A stretch of DNA of 64,000 nt, from contig NZ_CP146005.1 of the NCBI RefSeq assembly GCF_038095995.1, forward strand, positions 992,001 to 1,056,000. Reading direction: 5' to 3'. This document shows positions 33,675-44,888 of this stretch, one piece after another. The notes under the pieces are model-generated. The model was not told the DNA's origin. It ran no database searches and saw nothing but the letters and a program-made list of their open reading frames with translations. Each line of letters opens with the position of its first letter. The first letter of the stretch is position 1. This stretch comes from Mesomycoplasma ovipneumoniae (GTDB lineage: Bacteria > Bacillota_I > Bacilli_A > Mycoplasmatales > Metamycoplasmataceae). A program made the position numbers and the translations under genes.

Positions 33675-36530
33675 ATGAAAAAAGCTTTAAAAATTCTCTT
33701 TCAAACATCCACACCATTTCTCTTATACGCTGGAATTATTTCAAGCGCAGTTGTTTTTAGTGCAAAAAACACTAATTTATCGCCAAATTTGTTGAAAAAA
33801 TCAGAAACTGGGTTGTTAAAAGAATTAAAATATTTAGCTCTAGGTGATTCGCTTAGCTCAGGTTTTGACTGAGAAAGCAATCTTGATGGGCGCGGAAAAA
33901 TGACTGACGGTTCTATTAGCGGGATCTCTTTTCCTGCTTTTTTTGCCAATTTTGCCCAAAGTATTCAACCTAATTCTGTAAAATCTTTTAAAAATTTAGC
34001 GCTAAATAATTCCTCAATTCTAGATTGAATTTATCTTCTTGATCCCAAAAATAATATTATAAGTGATGAAAATCTTGTTAATCTAAGGACCCAAACTTAT
34101 AATTCTTCAAATTTTGCCGACACAATTCGTTCAGTATTTGAAAATTTTAGTGGCGATTTTCCAAACTTAAGAAATGAAATTCGAAACGCTAATTTAATTA
34201 CAATTTCAATTGGTTTTAAAGACTTTCTTAATACATTTAATAGCACTTTTTTTGACAATGTTCTTTCAGGTAATACATCCCAAAATTCATACGAGACAAT
34301 AACAACAAATATTAATTACGCATTCACAAAAATTAAACATAACTTGAAAAGGTTAATAACTTTAATTAAAAATATTAACCCTGAAACTTACATAAATTTA
34401 ATCGGATATTATAATGAACATGCAAAAATTGATAAATTTTTAAATGATTTGCTTAAAAATTATTTGTTAGAATTTGAACCTAATTTACTTTCAGTAAGTC
34501 GTCTAAACGATGAAATAAAAGAAGTCTCACAACAAATGGGCGTTAATTTCATAAATCCATTTTTGGAAAAATCTTGAGATGGAAAATCAGACCCATTTTT
34601 TGATACAGATTTAGATTTCAGACCTCAAATAAAAGCTAACAAACAAATTGCCCAAAATTTAATTATCTCATTAGCTTTATCCCCAAAAAGTCTTAATAAA
34701 TCTATAAAACGCGATGAAAACGATGAAATTTTACTAACTAATTTTTCGGCTAATAATTTTGACTCTCAGCAACTAGATTTTGGCTCTAACAGTGAAATTT
34801 TAGAAAAAATCACTGTCAATGGTTCGCTCGAGAATTTTATTAATGAAAATTCTAGTTTTGAAGAAAAAAGCATTAAAGATCTGCATACAATTTCATTTCG
34901 GCAGCCAGAATCAGCAAATTATGCCAGCGCTTTGACTCAATTTGTTGGCTTTTTTGATTCAGAACAGAGTGATATTGTCAACGTATTTAAAGATTTAATT
35001 AACACTTTTTCCAATAGATCTCAACCAAATTTTGAAGCATTCAATAATGTTGTTGAAGTAATTTTAAAAAGTGAATTTTTTACAAATTTAACACAGTATG
35101 CTCAGGAATTTATTGCAAATTCAGCTATCCAAAATGTTGAACAAAACGAATCTGATTCGACTTTAGACCAAGAAAGTTCTGACTTATCCACATCGGACCA
35201 AACAAAAACATCTCCTGATTTATTAAGTTTTTTGAAAAAAAAATCCCTTTCTCAGGAAAATATTCTTGGACTTTTAAAGGAAATTTTGTCTAGTCAATAT
35301 GTTCAGAGTCACCACACTAAAACAGTTAATTTATTTTATAATTTACTATTTAACCAACCGGCAATTTCTAAATTATTAGTTAGCTCAATTTCAACTCAAG
35401 AAAATATTCAGCAAATAATAAAAGAAGTATTTCAATTTAATTCAGTTCAAAAATTTGTCACCTTTATTTTTACAGAACTGATAAAAAATAATCAAGATTA
35501 TACATCCGCTAAATCTTTTAGTCAAGTTCTGTATTTATTTTTACAAAATTCAAATAACTACAATAAATCAGTAACTTTTATTAAACATTTTGTAATAGAA
35601 GCCCTTAAAAGAACTAATTTTTTGAATGCTATTTTTGAGACTTTATCAAATCAATTAGGCTTTAATATTGAAAAAGAAGACATAAATTCGCTTATAACTT
35701 TGATCACAAGCGTTAGCGACATAATAGTTAATACTAAAACTTTCAAAAATTTAATTGATTTGTTAGCTAACGAAGTTATTTTCGGAATAAAAAGTGGTGT
35801 AAGCAATAATCAGTCGGATTTTTCCTTCTTTTCGAATATTATTTCTAATTTAACCAATAAAGTTAGTGATTTTATCAAAGATAAGGCAAATATTTATAAT
35901 CTTTTCCAAGATATTATCTCTTTTTCACCTTCAGCTAAACAACTAGATTCTGTTAAGTCTTTGCTTGGTAAATTTTTACCATTTATTTCAAAAATTAATT
36001 TAAGTTTTATACTTGACAAAAATTCTGAGAATTATCAGTCTTTAAATTCAATTTTTGAGTCTTTTTCAGATTTCCTGGCGCAAGATGGCTTTAAAGAATT
36101 AAATGATTTAATTAGTGCAATTATGGACGATGTTTTCTTGGTTAATAATTATAAATATCAAAACAGCCCCGATTTATACGGCATAATTTTTAATTTATTG
36201 TCTAATAATTCCCAAAAATTAAAACCAATTTTGTATAAGTTTATTGACAAAAACCTTAACAACACCAAGGTTCTAGATGCGCTTAAGTCTTTTTTTGCTA
36301 AAATTTTACCACAGGAATTTCTTGAGAAATTAGGTCAAACTAACCAGTCAGATTATTTTAAAAAGCTAATTGACTATGTTTTTGAGGTTATTTCTGAATT
36401 AACTATTGAATATAATACCAAAATTGAGCTAACGAAAAACAACGGTTTTATCGAAAAAACAGATAAAAAATCAGAAAATACTTTAGATTTTAATCACATA
36501 TTAGACAAACTTAAAAGCAAAAAGTCATAA
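33675..36530 (+). CDS. Exported SGNH/GDSL hydrolase-like protein, 951 aa
   Basis: Surface or secreted protein. Start ATG (MKKALKILFQTS) follows GAGGTTTGGTCTA. Residues 1-32 form a signal peptide-like segment (FLLYAGIISSAVVFSAKN) without a lipobox Cys. The SGNH block I is LALGDSLSSGFDW near residue 55, with the nucleophile Ser. Asn block NLITISIGFKDFL is visible near 180. C-terminal 500 residues are a helical Ser/Asn-rich region of unknown fold. TGA codons are read as Trp. Stop codon lies at the start of a dispersed repeat. An esterase/lipase role at the cell surface is inferred. Confidence 0.75.
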
Positions 36531-36966
36531 AAAAACAACTACTATTTAAACTCAATGCAAATAGAAAACTCGTTTTTACTTACATTGAGCCTAAAAAAAT
36601 ATCTGAAGTTTTGAAAGAGCCAAAAGAAAAAGCCATAAATTTGTAGATTTCTAAACGGTTAAATTTATGGCATTGCATCATATTTAAAAATATGACGGAA
36701 AATTCGCAATATCAGAGCACATTAGACAAAAAACATAACTAATTCCCCCTTAATTCAATACAAAATTTATTAATTATTCTTAGTGTGAGTAATTATAACA
36801 TAATTTTTTCTTGAACCAAGCATTTTTTTTATTTTTTTGCAAAACCTTAATTTTAAAATAATAAAAATTAAGGTTTTGCCGTCAAAAAAGCACCGATTTA
36901 CGGGTATTTTTGCGTATTTACATTCACTAAAAAGTGAATTTTTTCATCAAATTGGAAAATCGTGAA
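36525..36966. repeat. Dispersed structured repeat, long copy R1
   Basis: About 440 bp, similar along its whole length to R2 (57800-58246), and in its 3' part to R3 and R4. Starts with TCATAAAAAAA (within the last codons of the SGNH gene) and ends around GGAAAATCGTG. Contains hairpins at 36551-36589, 36632-36671, 36676-36697, 36839-36879 and 36922-36939. This fills the whole gap up to uvrC; no gene is seen here. Confidence 0.8.
36839..36879. terminator. Perfect 16-bp hairpin in R1, possible bidirectional terminator
   Basis: Arm GCAAAACCTTAATTTT (36839-36854) is exactly complementary to 36864-36879, loop 9 nt. It sits between the convergent SGNH gene and uvrC. A T-run precedes it (minus-strand A-run), so it is a plausible end for both transcripts, but the U-tract after it is weak on the plus strand. 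Confidence 0.5.
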
Positions 36967-37014
36967 AAAACCATAAATTTAAAATTTTTTAATTTCAAAA
37001 AATTTTAAATTATT

Positions 37015-38595
37015 TTATTCATGCAAGAGACTTTTTAGTGTATTTCTTTTCATTTTTGATTTTACAAACATATCAACTTTTTCTTGCACATTTTGAAAAA
37101 AATTAAATACTTTTTGGTCAAGTTTTATAATATTGCCTTTTTGATCAATTACATGGCTAGTTTTGTGCTTTTTGTTTTTAACAAGGCCAAAAATAGGTGC
37201 CTGAATTCCGATGTTTTCTAAAACACTTGCAATCACGTTGACTTGATTACTTGCGCCGTCAACCAAAATTACATCGGGTTTAAGGGAGTTTTTAATTTTA
37301 AAGTATTTTTCAAACCCTTGCCTCATATAGTTCGTGTCGCCCTTTTTAGACCCAGAAAAATTAAAAAAACGACTATAACTAGGCTCATATGATCCATCAA
37401 TGTAGAAAATAATTCCGGTTGTTGGGTAATTTTTTTCTGTTTTTTGTGCAGTTTTTTCAACATTTTTCACAAATGTTAAAAAAGAATTGTCAATTGCCAT
37501 TATTTTGTTGGTACTTTTTATTTTCAGGTTTTGCTTAATTAGTTCCAAAATTTCAAAATTTTGGACTTTATTTTGATTTTTAGCATTGCCAGCGATAAAA
37601 TCAAAGTGATTTTCCTTTAAATTGTCCAAAATTTGCTTGTATTGTTTGCTTTTTGCAATTTTTAGCTTAATTTTGCTGTCAAAAAAATCAAAATATTTAT
37701 CAAAGCTAAAATCAACTATTAATTTATCAGGAGAAATATGATTTTTATAGTATGAATTTAAAAAATTAACTAAAGTCTCAAAAGTATTTAGAACAATTTC
37801 GAGATAAAAATGCTTATTTGACAAAAAAATTCCATTTCGGTAAAAGGCAAAACTGACAGCCAAAAAGTTAGATTCGGGAGTAGAAAACCAAAGAAAATCG
37901 AGATTTTCTGCGTTATTTAGGTCAATATTTTGCTCTTGACTTCTTGCATTTTTCAGTCCACTGATAGCATCAAAATATTCTTGCGCCAGTTCAAAGTGAA
38001 AATTTTGTTTAGCGGCTTCTAATTTTTCCTCAAGAAGTGCGATTTCGTTCCTTTTTTGTAGCAAATTTTTGCAAAAAAGAAACTTTTGTCGAAAAAATTC
38101 CACATCTTGGTTAGAGGCTTTTTCACCTTTTTCATATAAGGCTTGGCTTTCAAGAAACTTTTTTAAGGCAAAAGCGTATTTTTTACTTGGAAAAGGGCCA
38201 TAAAAAAAGACATTTGGATCATTTTTTCTTCTAGGAACTTTGTAAACCAGGGAAATTTTTAATTGTTTAATTAATTCTAATTTTATATAAGGATATCCTG
38301 AGTCATCTTTTAGTTTGATATTATAAATTGGCTGATATTTGCTAATATATTCTTTTTCAAGGATTAGCGCTTCTTTTTCGTTGGCAACAATGTCATATTC
38401 AATTTTTCTAATTTTTTGTATTAACAAAAAAGTTTTATAAGAATTTGTTGACCCTTTTGCATATTGATTGACTCTTGAGTGCAAATTTTTTGCTTTTCCA
38501 ACATATAAAAGTGAACTATTTTCATCATAAAAACGATAAACACCTGTTTTTTTAGGCAGATTTGTACTCTTAATTAGTTGGTCAAAATTTTCCAT
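37015..38595 (-). CDS. uvrC: Excinuclease ABC subunit C
   Basis: Nucleotide-excision nuclease, 526 residues. N-terminal GIY-YIG domain TGVYRFYDENSSLLYVGKAK (17-36), UvrB-binding helices near 195-215, and the RNase-H-like C-terminal nuclease (AIDNSFL, SYSRFFNFSGS, DVILVDGASNQVN). Family members are about 570-610 residues and end in a helix-hairpin-helix; here the protein stops at KSMKRNTLKSLLHE-like sequence without recognisable HhH. No TGA codon occurs in frame. Start ATG at 38595 follows AAAGGAACATT. Confidence 0.92.
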   Translation of the reverse strand: MENFDQLIKSTNLPKKTGVYRFYDENSSLLYVGKAKNLHSRVNQYAKGSTNSYKTFLLIQKIRKIEYDIVANEKEALILEKEYISKYQPIYNIKLKDDSGYPYIKLELIKQLKISLVYKVPRRKNDPNVFFYGPFPSKKYAFALKKFLESQALYEKGEKASNQDVEFFRQKFLFCKNLLQKRNEIALLEEKLEAAKQNFHFELAQEYFDAISGLKNARSQEQNIDLNNAENLDFLWFSTPESNFLAVSFAFYRNGIFLSNKHFYLEIVLNTFETLVNFLNSYYKNHISPDKLIVDFSFDKYFDFFDSKIKLKIAKSKQYKQILDNLKENHFDFIAGNAKNQNKVQNFEILELIKQNLKIKSTNKIMAIDNSFLTFVKNVEKTAQKTEKNYPTTGIIFYIDGSYEPSYSRFFNFSGSKKGDTNYMRQGFEKYFKIKNSLKPDVILVDGASNQVNVIASVLENIGIQAPIFGLVKNKKHKTSHVIDQKGNIIKLDQKVFNFFQNVQEKVDMFVKSKMKRNTLKSLLHE

Positions 38596-38615
38596 AATGT
38601 TCCTTTAATAATAAA

Positions 38616-38621
38616 ATTATA
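38616..38621 (-). promoter_or_regulatory. Probable -10 box for uvrC
   Basis: On the minus strand TATAAT ends 20 nt before the uvrC ATG. The next plus-strand promoter (38664) is divergent from it. Confidence 0.45.
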
Positions 38622-38663
38622 ATTAATTTTTTGAAATACTGTTATGATTTAGTAAAAATTTGA

Positions 38664-38669
38664 TATAAT
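38664..38669 (+). promoter_or_regulatory. Probable -10 box for the 38706 gene
   Basis: TTTGATATAATTATT with TATAAT at 38664-38669, 37 nt before ATG. A strong ribosome binding site (TTGGAGGAAG) follows. Confidence 0.5.
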
Positions 38670-38705
38670 TATTATTTAAACTATTGGATTACTTGGAGGA
38701 AGAAA

Positions 38706-39017
38706 ATGGATTTTGAATCCTATAAAAGAACGGCAGAACCTAAAATAAAACAAATTAAAAAAGTTAGCAAAATTTTTTTAGCGCTTTTTTTCACCTTTTT
38801 ACTTGTTTTTATCGGCTTGTTGACTTATTATATACTTCAAGTTAATGGTGAAGAAGGATTTCGAACCGAATTTGTCGAGGCAACTTGACTTGCAATAGCA
38901 TTATTGTCAGCTGTAATTGCAATAGTTTTTTTAGTTTCTTTTTTTATCGGAATTTATAAAATAAAAGCGATGAAAAAAGTTGAAAAAAATATCGAAAGTC
39001 AACTAAAAGAACTTTAA
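38706..39017 (+). CDS. Small membrane protein (103 aa), function unknown
   Basis: Start ATG preceded by GGAGGAAGAAA, an excellent ribosome binding site. Two transmembrane segments: about residues 22-43 (KIFLALFFTFLLVFIGLLTY) and 62-84 (WLAIALLSAVIAIVFLVSFF; TGA Trp). Short charged termini: EPKIKQIKKVSK at the N-side, KVEKNIESQLKEL at the C-side. Lies between uvrC and dnaK with its own promoter. No family recognised. Confidence 0.65.
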
Positions 39018-39080
39018 AATTTTTAATTTAAGTTCAAAAAACCCTTGAATTTATTGCCTTTTTTGTTTCTTTAAAAAAAA

Positions 39081-39107
39081 TTAGCACTTTTTGCTTGTGA
39101 GTGCCAA
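39081..39107. promoter_or_regulatory. CIRCE operator (HrcA binding site)
   Basis: TTAGCACTT, 9-nt spacer, GAGTGCCAA matches the CIRCE consensus TTAGCACTC-N9-GAGTGCTAA at 16 of 18 arm positions. Located just upstream of the dnaK -10 box; HrcA bound here would block transcription. Predicts HrcA-controlled heat-shock expression of dnaK. Confidence 0.93.
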
Positions 39108-39113
39108 AAAATA

Positions 39114-39122
39114 TGTTATACT
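39114..39122 (+). promoter_or_regulatory. Extended -10 promoter for dnaK
   Basis: TGTTATACT (TG at 39114-39115, TATACT at 39117-39122), 7 bp after the CIRCE element and 68 nt before the dnaK ATG. Confidence 0.6.
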
Positions 39123-39172
39123 ATTTGTTGTCATAGAAAAAAAGACAAATTTTTTATTTTTTATTTTTTTAA

Positions 39173-40987
<1,815 letters not shown>

Positions 40988-41005
40988 AACCTAAAATTTA
41001 TAAAA

Positions 41006-41036
41006 AACACACTTGCTTTTTAGCAGTGTGTCTTTT
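41006..41036 (+). terminator. Rho-independent terminator after dnaK
   Basis: ACACACTTGC, loop TTTTTA, GCAGTGTGT, then CTTTTT. One-base bulge in the stem. Located 19 bp past the dnaK stop. Confidence 0.7.
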
Positions 41037-41045
41037 TATATTAAT

Positions 41046-41090
41046 ATTTAAGACTTTTGCTTTAAAAAGTCTTAAATTTTTATTATTTTT
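41046..41090 (+). terminator. Second terminator-like hairpin before dnaJ
   Basis: ATTTAAGACTTTT (41046-41058) is exactly complementary to 41065-41077, loop 6 nt, followed by T-rich TTTTATTATTTTT. With the previous hairpin this makes tandem terminators between dnaK and dnaJ, implying that dnaJ has its own promoter or relies on readthrough. Confidence 0.65.
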
Positions 41091-41140
41091 CCCAAAATAA
41101 TAAAAAAGTTTTTAAATTTAAAAAAGGAAATGTCAATTTT

Positions 41141-42268
41141 ATGGCAAAACAAGATTACTATAAAACTTTAGGAATTGACAAAAACGCAACATTATCTGAT
41201 ATTAAAAAAGCCTATCGAAACTTAGTTAATATTTACCACCCTGATAAAAACACAAAAAAATCACCCGAAGAACAAAAACAAGCTGAAGAAAAATTCAAAG
41301 AAATTCAAGAAGCTTACGAAATTCTTTCCGATGATTCAAAAAGAAGTCAGTATGACCGTTATGGCCATTCGGCATTTGATCAACAAGGTGGCGGTGGTTT
41401 TTCTGGATTTGGCGGTTTTGATTTTGCTGATATTTTTTCAAGTTTTACTTCCGGTTTTGGGTTTGGTTCTTCGCGACGAAGTCAAAAATATAGCGGACCT
41501 TTAAAAGGTGAAAATTTAACTGCCCGAATTTATATTAGCTTTATTGAGTCAATTTTAGGGACAAAAGTCAGCCAAAAACTTACTAAATATTCTCAGTGCG
41601 ATCAGTGTAAAGGTACAGGTGCCAATTCTGACTCAGACATAAAAACTTGTTCAAACTGTCATGGACAAGGGGTTCAAAACGAAATTATTAACATTCCCGG
41701 ATTTGGTCGCATGCAAAACCAAACAACTTGCTCGGTGTGTTCAGGAAGTGGAAAAACTGTTACAAAAAGTTGCAAAAAGTGCCGTGGAAAAACAATAATT
41801 GAGACCAAAGAAGAAATTGAAATTTCAATTCCCGCCGGAATTAGAGATGGAATGTTCATTCGGGTTGCAGGATTTGGTGGCCCTGGTCACAAAGGTGGAC
41901 CTTCTGGCGATCTAAATATCGAAATTAATATTCGCCCGCACAAATACTTTTCAAGATCAGGAAATGATATTCATGTAGAGATGCCAGTTTCGATAGTTGA
42001 TATTATTAATGAAAATAAAGTTGAGGTTCCTAGTCCAACTGGAATGAAAAGTCTGCAACTTTATAGTCATTATAAGTCAGGTCAGACGGTAATTATTGCC
42101 CGAGCAGGTGCGCCTGATCCCCAAAATCAAAGAATAATCGGTGATTTACGGGTAAAATTAGTTTTTTATGTTCCTGAATTTAACAGCAGACAAAAAAACG
42201 AACTCAACCAAGTTTTTAGCCAAATAAAAGATAAAGTCAAGACAAAATGGCTAAAAGAGTTTCAATAA
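41141..42268 (+). CDS. dnaJ: Chaperone DnaJ (Hsp40)
   Basis: Co-chaperone of DnaK; 375 residues. J domain with HPDKN near residue 33, G/F-rich linker (GGGGFSGFGGFDF), four zinc CxxCxGxG-type repeats (CDQCKGTG, CSNCHGQG, CSVCSGSG, CKKCRGK; the last lacks the second Gly), and the C-terminal substrate domain. Start ATG preceded by AAAGGAAATG. Same strand as dnaK. Confidence 0.97.
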   Translation: MAKQDYYKTLGIDKNATLSDIKKAYRNLVNIYHPDKNTKKSPEEQKQAEEKFKEIQEAYEILSDDSKRSQYDRYGHSAFDQQGGGGFSGFGGFDFADIFSSFTSGFGFGSSRRSQKYSGPLKGENLTARIYISFIESILGTKVSQKLTKYSQCDQCKGTGANSDSDIKTCSNCHGQGVQNEIINIPGFGRMQNQTTCSVCSGSGKTVTKSCKKCRGKTIIETKEEIEISIPAGIRDGMFIRVAGFGGPGHKGGPSGDLNIEINIRPHKYFSRSGNDIHVEMPVSIVDIINENKVEVPSPTGMKSLQLYSHYKSGQTVIIARAGAPDPQNQRIIGDLRVKLVFYVPEFNSRQKNELNQVFSQIKDKVKTKWLKEFQ

Positions 42269-42274
42269 TTTAAA

Positions 42275-42304
42275 AAACAATTTATAATTCTAAATAAATT
42301 GTTT
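42275..42304 (+). promoter_or_regulatory. Hairpin between dnaJ and cmk
   Basis: AAACAATTTA (42275-42284) pairs perfectly with TAAATTGTTT (42295-42304), loop 10 nt. No T-run after it. May be an mRNA stability or processing element; weak. Confidence 0.4.
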
Positions 42305-42320
42305 AGGGAATCAATTTTAT

Positions 42321-43004
42321 ATGTCTTTTAAAAAAATAAATATTGCAATTGACGGACCTTCAGGGGTTGGAAAATCTAGTATTGCCAAACAAATAGCACT
42401 CAAATTTGACTATTTATTTATAAATACAGGTGCACTTTATCGTGCAGTTGCCTTATTTTGCCAAAATCACAAAATTAATGCTGAAAAAGAGACTCAAGTA
42501 ACAAAAAAATGAGATCCTAATGTTTTGTTACTTGATGAAAAAGGTGATGTTTGGCTTGAAAATCAAAATGTAACTGAACTGCTACGTGATGATTTAATTT
42601 CAAAAAATGCGGCAATAATCGCTCAGTATGGCAAAATTCGCGCTGATATTACCCAGCTTTTACACGATTTTCAAAGAAATAACAAAGGAATTGTCGTTGA
42701 AGGTCGCGATACAACTTATAATATTATGCCAGATGCAGATTTAAAAATTTTTCTATGAGGCGATGCCCAAACGCGCGCAAAAAGGCGCTTAAAGCAAAAT
42801 GCTTGTTTAAATTTGGAAACCAATTTTCCTGAAGTTCTAAAATCAATCGAGCGCCGCGATTATCTTGATATGTCACGAAAAATTAATCCACTAAAAAAAA
42901 CGATTGATTCAATTTTTATTGACACAACCAATTTTAATCAAGATGAAATTGTCGAGCAAATTTCAAAACTAGTCATGAGAAAAATTTCGCAACTGGAAAA
43001 TTAA
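42321..43004 (+). CDS. cmk: Cytidylate kinase
   Basis: Phosphorylates CMP/dCMP. 227 residues. Walker A GPSGVGKS (11-18), [32 protein letters not shown] and [13 protein letters not shown] (family Cmk residues RDxxDSxRxxxPL). TGA Trp codons occur at two positions. Located just before der, a very common cmk-der order in Firmicutes. Confidence 0.96.
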
Positions 43005-43023
43005 TTTCTTTTTTACTTTAATT

Positions 43024-44337
43024 ATGAAAAACTTAGTCGCCCTTGTTGGCAAAGCAAATGTCGGAAAATCAACACTTTTTAATCGAATAGTTGGAAAAAA
43101 AATTTCAATTACCGATCCGACCCCTGGTGTTACAAGAGACCGAATTTACGAAAATGCGCACTGAAATAGCAAGGATTTTACTTTAATTGATACAGGTGGA
43201 ATTCAAATTGAAACCAAAAATTTTCAAGAACTAATCAGAATCCAACTCCAAATTGCAATCGAAGAAGCCCAAATTTTAATTTGAGTTCTTGATGGAACAG
43301 CCGGAATTGACTCAGAAGATCATTTTGTCCTGAATTTATTGCGAAAATCGCAAAAAAAGATAATTTTAGTGGCAAATAAACTTGATAATTCCAAAAATTT
43401 TGATCCAAGTATTTATGAACTTGGATTTGAAAAAATTTTTGGAATTTCAGCCCTGCACGGTCAAGGTGTTGGTGATCTTCTTGATTTTTTGGTCAGCAAT
43501 TTTGAAAAAACTGCCAAAAACCAGCAATCTTTTTTTAAATTAGCAATCATCGGTAGGCCTAATGCCGGAAAATCTAGCCTTTTAAATCGAATTTTAGGTC
43601 AAAATCGTTCAATAATTTCTGACATTCCCGGAACTACGCGCGATTCGATTTCGGGACTGTGAAAATTAGAAGGCCAGACTTTTGAAATAATTGATACTGC
43701 TGGAATCAAAAAAAAATCTAAACTAGTAGAATCTGTCGATTTTTACGCACTTATACGGGCTTTTCGGTCTTTGGATGATGCTGATCTTAGTTTAATTTTA
43801 ATTGATGCTACCCAAGATATTCATCATTTTGACCTTAGAATTGCTGGATATGCCTGAGAAAGAAACAAACCGATTATAATTGTTATTAATAAATGAGACT
43901 TGATCGAGAAAAATACCTTAACTCAACAGCAATTTGTTAAAAAAGTGCGTGAAAAATTTAAATTTCTCGATTGAGCCCCAATAGTTTTTATTTCAGCAAA
44001 AACCGGTGAAAAAATTCACAAACTTGCTGAACAAATTTTTGAAACTAAAAAAAATTTGTCAAAAAAAATACCAACAAACCACTTAAATCAATTTTTAATG
44101 GAAATTCAGCTAATTCAACCTCACCCGAATGTCAATGGAAAAAAGGTATTTTTTAATTTTATTAGTCAAATTAGTGCTAAAATTCCGAGTTTTGTCTTTT
44201 TTGTAACTGACAAAAATTTGGTTCATTTTTCATATCAGCGCTATATTGATAACCAAATTCGAAAATATTTTGATTTTTTTGGCTGTCCAATAAAAATTAT
44301 TTATAAAAATATAAAAAAAAGTGGTAAAATAAGTTAA
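43024..44337 (+). CDS. der: GTPase Der (EngA), ribosome assembly
   Basis: 437 residues with two tandem G domains: first GKANVGKST and DPTPGVTRD; second [35 protein letters not shown], followed by a KH-like C-terminal domain. Start ATG in TTAATTATG. Several TGA Trp codons. Essential 50S maturation GTPase. Confidence 0.97.
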
Positions 44338-44372
44338 AATTAAAGCGATTTAATAAGAATGGAGCACAAAAA

Positions 44373-44645
44373 ATGAACAAAAAAGAACTAATCGAACAAA
44401 TTGCTAACGAAACAAATTTGCCTGTGAAAAATGTTGAGCTTGTTTTAAATCAATTTTTTGGAATAACAGCTGATGTTGTAAAAAAACAAGGCAAATTGGT
44501 TATAAATTCTTTTGGAACATTCCAAGGAGTTTTTAAACCTGCCTCTTCATCTTTTAATCCGCTCACCAAAAGTCAGATTACAGTCGAAGCTAAAACAACA
44601 ATAAGATTCAAACCTTCAAAAGTTTTAAAAGATTATATTGCCTAA
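44373..44645 (+). CDS. hup: DNA-binding protein HU
   Basis: Histone-like DNA-bending protein. 90 residues: start MNKKELIEQIANET, GxFxxxxxPxS-type arm (SFGTFQGVFKPASSS), FKPSKVLKDYI tail. Ribosome binding site ATGGAGCAC. The short proteins in mycoplasmas are the main nucleoid protein. Confidence 0.96.
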   Translation: MNKKELIEQIANETNLPVKNVELVLNQFFGITADVVKKQGKLVINSFGTFQGVFKPASSSFNPLTKSQITVEAKTTIRFKPSKVLKDYIA

Positions 44646-44657
44646 AAAAGGTTGTAA

Positions 44658-44888
44658 ATGTTCAAAAAAAAACGAAAAAAAGGTAATTTTAAGTACAAAA
44701 CTGCAAATCAAGTAATATATGGCAATGTTGTTTTACAAAAACTAAAAGAAATTAAGTACGGTAAAAAAATAGCCCTATTTTTACTTCTTTTTACTCTGGT
44801 TGCTGTCCTAGCTTTAATAATTATTTTTATTGTTTTTCATTTTGCTGGAAGCGGAAATAATATCCAGGAAGTCGTTTCGCGAAACTAA
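44658..44888 (+). CDS. Small membrane protein (76 aa), function unknown
   Basis: ATG starts 12 bp after hup; stop TAA directly abuts the lepA ATG. Basic N-terminus (FKKKRKKGNFKYK), one strong transmembrane segment (residues about 40-63, IALFLLLFTLVAVLALIIIF), short external tail with Ser/Gly. Tight spacing suggests an operon with hup and lepA. Confidence 0.65.
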   Translation: MFKKKRKKGNFKYKTANQVIYGNVVLQKLKEIKYGKKIALFLLLFTLVAVLALIIIFIVFHFAGSGNNIQEVVSRN

